Shown: positions 6,400 through 9,437 of the stretch, one piece after another
Position numbering within the stretch: position 1 is the stretch's first letter
Layout of the letters: every line of letters starts with the position of its first letter
Assembly: GCA_902468045.1 (NCBI GenBank)
Contig: CABQXG010000029.1
Location: 1 to 9,437 of the forward strand
DNA: 9,437 nucleotides
From: an uncultured Collinsella sp.
GTDB taxonomy: Bacteria > Actinomycetota > Coriobacteriia > Coriobacteriales > Coriobacteriaceae
Reading direction: 5' to 3'
Position numbers and translations under genes: made by a program
The notes under the pieces: generated by a model
Database searches by the model: none
What the model saw: the letters and a program-made list of their open reading frames with translations, nothing else
Told to the model about the DNA's origin: nothing

Positions 6400-6687
6400 C
6401 TACTGAGCCATGACGTCGAGAACGGCCTTCTCGGCGGCAACGCGGTTCATGCCGGTCATGAAGGGCACGCCACTCACGTACGGGCAGGTGAGGCCCTCGG
6501 GGGCAACGGTGGTGGCGATCAGCAGGTCAGCGCCCTCGTCGCAGTAATCCTTGGCCTCGGAGATGGCGCACTGCACGATCTCGTACTTGTCGGCATAACC
6601 GTTGGCGTCGAGCAGAGTAGCGACCTTCTGGGCAACGAGCGTGGAAGTAGCAGCGCCAGCACCGCAAGCCAAAACGATCTTCTTCAT
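6400..6687 (-). CDS. PTS galactitol-type IIB component (GatB family), stand-alone
   Basis: This 95-residue cytoplasmic phosphocarrier would take phosphate from an EIIA protein on Cys8 and pass it to a sugar carried by an EIIC permease. The N-terminal MKKIVLACGAGAATST is the active loop of the GatB/lactose-type IIB fold. Most relatives read CGTG or CGSG here; this one reads CGAG. Length is normal for the family. ATG 6685-6687 has GGGAG nine bases upstream. No EIIA or EIIC lies in the window; the operon partner is a VOC protein and the genes beyond are unrelated. Either the partners are encoded elsewhere, or the protein has a regulatory role. Substrate cannot be assigned. Confidence 0.88.
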   Translation of the reverse strand: MKKIVLACGAGAATSTLVAQKVATLLDANGYADKYEIVQCAISEAKDYCDEGADLLIATTVAPEGLTCPYVSGVPFMTGMNRVAAEKAVLDVMAQ

Positions 6688-6721
6688 AGGTAATGTCTCC
6701 CTTCATGGTTTACTTTAGGTA

Positions 6722-6727
6722 AGTGTA
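6722..6727 (-). promoter_or_regulatory. Possible -10 box of the EIIB-VOC operon
   Basis: On the minus strand TACACT lies 34 bases upstream of the EIIB start codon. No clear -35 box is found at the normal distance, so the assignment is weak. Confidence 0.3.
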
Positions 6728-6789
6728 CCGCAGCGAGCGATGGCACTCGGCCTCGATGAGCTTTTATGCCAGTTTGCTTGCGCGCTGCG

Positions 6790-6795
6790 TATAAT
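6790..6795 (+). promoter_or_regulatory. -10 box for the TPR-like protein gene
   Basis: A perfect TATAAT, with a start expected near 6802 and a leader of about 49 nt before ATG 6851. The -35 region is weak (ATGCCA, 6766-6771, 18 bases away). It is divergent from the EIIB operon promoter. Confidence 0.55.
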
Positions 6796-6850
6796 ACATC
6801 TAGTACGTGTTGTCATACCGCTCGCTTTATGAGCGACTAAGGACCCTAAT

Positions 6851-7474
6851 ATGCCCGATTCCCGCACACTCTGGACCGCCGTCGTTATCATCTGCATCGC
6901 CGTGTCGGTGTTCTTTAGCGTCAAAAAACGCACCACGTTTAAACGCCTGCAGCAATTGATGGCCGCCAAGCAGTGGGACGAGTTCGATCGTTTGCTCGAC
7001 GGCAAACTCACCAGCATGCTGTACCCGCGCTACAACCGCGACTACCTGCGCCTGAACTCCTATCTGCTGCGCGAGGACCATAAGCGCGCCGACGAGATGT
7101 TCGACCTGCTACTGGGACTCAACCTGCCCAAGATGCAGCGCGTCGACCTGGTAATCAAAGCTTTTAACTACTACGTTGGCCAGGAGGACCGCAAAAAGGC
7201 CAAGGAGTTGCTGCACGAGATCAAGGGCTTTGAGGGCGGTCAGGCCGAGGCAGTCGCACACGAATGCCAGCTGATGTACGACACGATGATCCTCAAGCGC
7301 CACAACGACATTCCCGAGCTGGAGCGCATGCTCGAGGATGTCGGCGACGACCCGGTCAAGCGCTGCCGACTGGAGTACCTGCTGGCCCTGCAGTATCAAA
7401 ACAAGGGCGACGAGGCAAAGTTCCAAGAGTTCCTGGAGAAGTCGGGCCAACACTCGATGGCCGTCAACGCGTAA
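6851..7474 (+). CDS. Membrane-anchored TPR-like protein, function unknown
   Basis: This 207-residue protein starts at ATG 6851 with AAGGA (6839-6843) seven bases upstream. One hydrophobic segment at about 9-23 followed by KKR places a single N-terminal anchor with the rest probably cytoplasmic. The remainder is almost all helical, with repeating pairs of amphipathic helices (for example AAKQWDEFDRLLDG, YLRLNSYLLREDHKRADEMF, EYLLALQYQNKGDEAKFQEF) like tetratricopeptide repeats, which act as protein-binding scaffolds. No catalytic motif is seen and I cannot name an orthologue. It ends 31 bases before the tRNA-Leu gene with no clear terminator, so read-through into the tRNA is possible. Confidence 0.75.
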   Translation: MPDSRTLWTAVVIICIAVSVFFSVKKRTTFKRLQQLMAAKQWDEFDRLLDGKLTSMLYPRYNRDYLRLNSYLLREDHKRADEMFDLLLGLNLPKMQRVDLVIKAFNYYVGQEDRKKAKELLHEIKGFEGGQAEAVAHECQLMYDTMILKRHNDIPELERMLEDVGDDPVKRCRLEYLLALQYQNKGDEAKFQEFLEKSGQHSMAVNA

Positions 7475-7488
7475 CGGACGGCTTGTGC

Positions 7489-7494
7489 TAGACT
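7489..7494 (+). promoter_or_regulatory. Probable -10 box of tRNA-Leu
   Basis: TAGACT ends 11 bases before the mature tRNA start, predicting a short 5' leader. It lies in the palindrome CTAGA-CT-TCTAG. The -35 region inside the end of the preceding gene is poor. Confidence 0.4.
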
Positions 7495-7505
7495 TCTAGT
7501 CTCAC

Positions 7506-7590
7506 GGGGGCGTGGCGGAATTGGCATACGCAGGAGACTTAAAATCTCTCGCCGCAAGGATTGTGGGTTCGAGTCCCACCGCCCCTACCA
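7506..7590 (+). tRNA. tRNA-Leu (anticodon UAA)
   Basis: This 85-nt class II tRNA is fully recognisable. The acceptor stem is GGGGGCG (7506-7512) with CGCCCCT (7580-7586), including a G-U pair at the first position. The D arm is GCGGAATTGGCATACGC, and the anticodon stem-loop is GGAGA-CTTAAAA-TCTCT with anticodon TAA at 7540-7542. A long variable arm follows, then the T arm GTGGG-TTCGAGT-CCCAC, discriminator A and an encoded CCA. It reads UUA and UUG. A strong terminator follows directly. Confidence 0.97.
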
Positions 7591-7601
7591 TATGGAGCTT
7601 T

Positions 7602-7640
7602 CGAGCCCGTGTCCCCAAGGGATGCGGGCTCGTTTCTTTT
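7602..7640 (+). terminator. Terminator of tRNA-Leu
   Basis: CGAGCCCG (7602-7609) pairs with CGGGCTCG (7625-7632), and the stem can extend inward through wobble pairs. It is followed by TTTCTTTT (7633-7640). It begins 12 bases after the tRNA CCA end. Confidence 0.9.
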
Positions 7641-7656
7641 ACACGCCGGCGGGGCT

Positions 7657-7729
7657 CTAAGTTGCGGTGGAATAGTTCCTGTTTTGGCAGTTTATCAGCC
7701 CATTTAGGAACTATTCCACCGCAACTTAG
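7657..7729. repeat. Long perfect hairpin repeat, left copy
   Basis: Arms 7657-7680 and 7706-7729 are perfectly complementary over 24 bases around a 25-nt loop. The outer arm AGTTGCGGTGGAATAG (7660-7675) is identical to that of a second hairpin at 9245-9311, which also has a 25-nt loop. No T tract follows, so it is not a classical terminator. It looks like a non-coding palindromic dispersed repeat (MITE- or REP-like). Confidence 0.85.
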
Positions 7730-7740
7730 GTTGGTATTTA

Positions 7741-7828
7741 CACATTTTCCGATGGAAAAACGTGGCTGTCTCGCACATTTTCCGATGGAAAAACGTGGTT
7801 GTCTCGCACATTTTCCGATGGAAACGAC
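7741..7828 (+). repeat. Triple 33-bp direct repeat with palindromic core, upstream of ATPase gene
   Basis: Two full 33-base units (7741-7773, 7774-7806) differ at a single base, and a third partial unit (7807-7828) keeps the first 18 bases. Each contains TTTTCC-GAT-GGAAA(A), a near-perfect dyad typical of a dimeric DNA-binding protein. The 33-bp spacing puts the sites on about the same helix face. The third core covers the -35 position of the promoter at 7839-7844. This reads as an operator array, perhaps bound by the ATPase itself. Confidence 0.85.
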
Positions 7829-7838
7829 CAAATGGCCT

Positions 7839-7844
7839 TATACT
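7839..7844 (+). promoter_or_regulatory. -10 box of the ATPase gene
   Basis: TATACT, with a start expected near 7851 and a leader of about 17 nt containing the ribosome site GGGAGG (7858-7863). The -35 position (7816-7821) is occupied by the third palindromic repeat and has no match to consensus, so transcription probably depends on, or is blocked by, the protein that binds there. Confidence 0.55.
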
Positions 7845-7867
7845 AGCCGAGAGGGTTGGGAGGCAAT

Positions 7868-9169
7868 ATGCAGCGACAGCTTATGAGTGAACTTATCGCT
7901 TGGAAATCAAGGGCGAATCGCAAACCTCTCTTGCTTAGGGGAGCCCGCCAGACAGGAAAGACTTGGCTTCTTAACGAATTCGCAAGCCAGCAGTATCGAA
8001 ACGTCATTCGTTTTGACTTTATGCTCGATCCGAGCACACGCTCGCTGTTCGATGGGGACCTCGACCCCAAGCGCATCATCTCCCAGATAGAACTCCTACG
8101 TGGCCAAACCGTAACGCCGGCAGACACGCTCATCATCTTCGACGAGATCCAAGAGGCGCCACGCGGGATCACCTCACTCAAGTACTTCAACGAACTTGCA
8201 CCCGAATACCACATCGTGGCAGCCGGTTCCTATATGGGCCTCGCGCTCCGACGCGAAAACGAGTCATTTCCCGTCGGCAAAATCGACCAGCTCACCATGC
8301 GTCCCATGGGGTTTGCCGAGTTCGTTCGTGCCGTCGACGGCAACCCGCTCGCCGATGCCATCCTTGCCGCAGACATGAACCTTCTGGCAAACGTTACCGA
8401 AAAGCTCGAGCGCTTGCTCAAGGAATACCTTGTTGTCGGCGGTATGCCCGAAGTTGTCTCCGCTTTCGCCGAGACACGCGACTTCGTCGAAGCCCGAAGG
8501 CTTCAGCAGCAAATCATCGAGGCTTACGAATCCGATTTTGGCAAACATGCACCCGCCCGCATCGTCGAGCGCATGAGGTTGGTTTGGAAATCCCTTCCCG
8601 GCCAGCTTGCAAAGGAGAACAAGAAGTTTGTCTATGGCGCCCTTCGCCCCGGAGCGCGCGCACGCGATTTCGAGGAAAGCCTCCAGTGGCTCACGGACTA
8701 CGGAATCGTTCATAAGGTGCCACGTGTTTCCGCTCTAAAGGCGCCGCTCTCGAGCTACGAAGACCTCTCGGGCTTCAAACTGTTCTGCATCGACACCGGC
8801 ATCCTCGGAGCGCTCTCCGGTCTCTCTCCGGCCATCGTTCTTAACGGATCCGCTGTTTTTACCGAGTTCAAAGGTTCGCTGACCGAACAATACGTCGCGC
8901 AGGAGCTTTTGCTCCAGGACAAAACTCCCGCGTATTGGTCCTCTACCTCTGGCAATGCCGAAACCGACTTTGCCATCGACCATGCGGGAACCGTGCTTCC
9001 GCTTGAGGTCAAGGCGGCAGAGAACCTTAAAGCGAAGAGTCTGAAAATAGCCTGCGAAAAATTCAAGCTCGAGCGTTGCGTGAGGAGCTCCCTGGCGGCA
9101 TATAGAGACGAGGGCATGCTCGTCAATATTCCGCTTTGGGAGATTGGGCAAATCGACAAGCTGGCATAG
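7868..9169 (+). CDS. AAA_14/DUF4143 ATPase
   Basis: This 433-residue protein starts at ATG 7868, fixed by GGGAGG five bases upstream; an in-frame TTG at 7856 overlaps that site and is rejected. The AAA_14 domain has Walker A GARQTGKT (25-32), Walker B LIIFDE (88-93) and a sensor AAGS (118-121). The DUF4143 part follows (about 205-385), with the PD-(D/E)XK-like pattern Glu340 (LTEQYVAQEL), Asp367 (GNAETDF) and Glu380-Val-Lys382 (LPLEVKA). This fits a restriction-nuclease-like fold, active or degenerate. The family is abundant and patchily distributed in bacteria and archaea, with no settled function. The gene stands alone, flanked by hairpin repeats and preceded by an operator-like array. Codons such as TCA and AGG near its start, and a lower apparent GC than the kinase operon, suggest transfer. 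Confidence 0.92.
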   Translation: MQRQLMSELIAWKSRANRKPLLLRGARQTGKTWLLNEFASQQYRNVIRFDFMLDPSTRSLFDGDLDPKRIISQIELLRGQTVTPADTLIIFDEIQEAPRGITSLKYFNELAPEYHIVAAGSYMGLALRRENESFPVGKIDQLTMRPMGFAEFVRAVDGNPLADAILAADMNLLANVTEKLERLLKEYLVVGGMPEVVSAFAETRDFVEARRLQQQIIEAYESDFGKHAPARIVERMRLVWKSLPGQLAKENKKFVYGALRPGARARDFEESLQWLTDYGIVHKVPRVSALKAPLSSYEDLSGFKLFCIDTGILGALSGLSPAIVLNGSAVFTEFKGSLTEQYVAQELLLQDKTPAYWSSTSGNAETDFAIDHAGTVLPLEVKAAENLKAKSLKIACEKFKLERCVRSSLAAYRDEGMLVNIPLWEIGQIDKLA

Positions 9170-9190
9170 GCGCTGTAGGGACGCCCCGCA

Positions 9191-9239
9191 AGGACTGTCC
9201 CCAGGTGCCGGCAGAAAAGGAACGTCCCCCGGTGCCGGC
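9191..9239 (-). repeat. Two-copy direct repeat, 27-bp period (CCGGCACC core)
   Basis: Read on the minus strand, the core CCGGCACC is followed by GGGGGACGTTCC and recurs 27 bases later followed by TGGGGACAGTCC. The period and the GGGGACGTTC element match the repeat at 533-574, while the core differs. It lies 21 bases after the ATPase stop and six bases before the second hairpin. Confidence 0.65.
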
Positions 9240-9244
9240 TGTTG

Positions 9245-9311
9245 AGTTGCGGTGGAATAGGGACTGTTTGGTGCCCGAAAGGGCGATTTTAGTCCGTATT
9301 TCACCGCAACT
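9245..9311. repeat. Long hairpin repeat, right copy
   Basis: Arms 9245-9265 and 9291-9311 pair over 21 bases with one G-U and one mismatch around a 25-nt loop. The loop itself contains GCCC-GAAA-GGGC. The first 16 bases of the left arm are identical to the hairpin at 7657-7729. It abuts the stop codon of the minus-strand gene at 9315 and may stabilise or end its transcript, though no T tract is present. Confidence 0.82.
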
Positions 9312-9314
9312 TAT

Positions 9315-9437
9315 TTAGAGGGTGCTGAGAGTGGGGGTCCAGGCGATGGTGGGGGTCGCGCCGTCGAGAACCTCGTTGATGGTAGCGGCCATGCCAGCGA
9401 GTAGGCTGTTCTCGCTTACGGTGAGCGCATCGTAGCC
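9315..9437 (-). CDS. C-terminal end of an unidentified protein (runs off right edge)
   Basis: Forty codons and a TAA stop (9315-9317) are visible on the minus strand; the gene begins beyond base 9437. The tail reads GYDALTVSENSLLAGMAATI, then NEVLDGATPT and a Trp/Pro/Thr-rich end finishing LSTL. Codon use is typical of the GC-rich genes here (GAC, ATC, CTC, GCC, ACC), which supports a real gene. The first part looks helical. I cannot assign a family from this fragment. The hairpin repeat begins four bases after the stop, so the element probably landed at the gene's 3' end. Confidence 0.5.
   Translation of the reverse strand, partial: GYDALTVSENSLLAGMAATINEVLDGATPTIAWTPTLSTL

Noticed and set aside
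7657..7729. Intrinsic terminator
   Set aside because: The stem is very long with a 25-nt loop and no T tract, and the tRNA already has a proper terminator just upstream; the repeat recurs at 9245.
7741..7828. Short CRISPR array
   Set aside because: The units are near-identical over their whole 33 bases; there are no variable spacers and no cas gene. This is a tandem operator-like repeat.
7502..7831. Minus-strand open frame containing GAVGLEPTI...ARDFKSPAYANSA
   Set aside because: This is the familiar false protein read from the antisense of a tRNA gene; its repeated N-terminus comes from the 33-bp repeats.
7570..9437. Integrative element using the tRNA-Leu 3' end as attachment site
   Set aside because: No integrase and no second copy of the tRNA 3' end are seen within the window. 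A copy beyond the right edge cannot be excluded.

Overview
The window is GC-rich and gene-dense. It looks like chromosome of a Gram-positive actinobacterium, most likely class Coriobacteriia and perhaps Collinsella. The clues are high-GC codon use, Shine-Dalgarno sites of the AAGGAG type mixed with one apparently leaderless gene, a DUF2207 exported protein, a GatB-type PTS IIB protein, and the style of the dispersed palindromic repeats. This assignment is inference; there is no rRNA or other phylogenetic marker to prove it.

Layout. Left edge (1-410, minus): N-terminus of a secreted or membrane DUF2207 protein. A 515-bp gap (411-925) holds a two-copy repeat, a possible structured small RNA ending in a strong hairpin, and the leaderless promoter of gluQRS (926-1927, plus), which modifies queuosine in tRNA-Asp. 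Convergent to it are a metallophosphoesterase (1943-2668) and a 79-residue membrane protein (2754-2993), both minus. After a divergent regulatory gap comes a compact plus-strand operon: a UBA-like/DUF4342 membrane protein, an OmpR-family response regulator and its sensor kinase (3328-5959), closed by a 14-bp terminator that also serves the convergent minus-strand pair. That pair is a VOC-fold protein and a lone GatB-type EIIB (6014-6687). A divergent gene encodes a membrane-anchored TPR-like protein (6851-7474), followed by tRNA-Leu(UAA) and its terminator.

The right end is the accessory-looking part. Between the tRNA-Leu terminator and the tail of a minus-strand gene (9315-9437, off the edge) sits one AAA_14/DUF4143 ATPase gene (7868-9169). 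It is preceded by three direct repeats, each carrying the palindrome TTTTCC-GAT-GGAAAA, the last lying on the promoter -35 region. The gene is bracketed by two long hairpin repeats that share arm ends and have 25-nt loops. Their inner stems differ by mostly compensating changes. A compound repeat of 27-bp period lies just after the gene and has a diverged relative at 533-574. The ATPase with its repeated operator-like sites and hairpin borders is the best candidate here for an undescribed self-regulated or mobile module.
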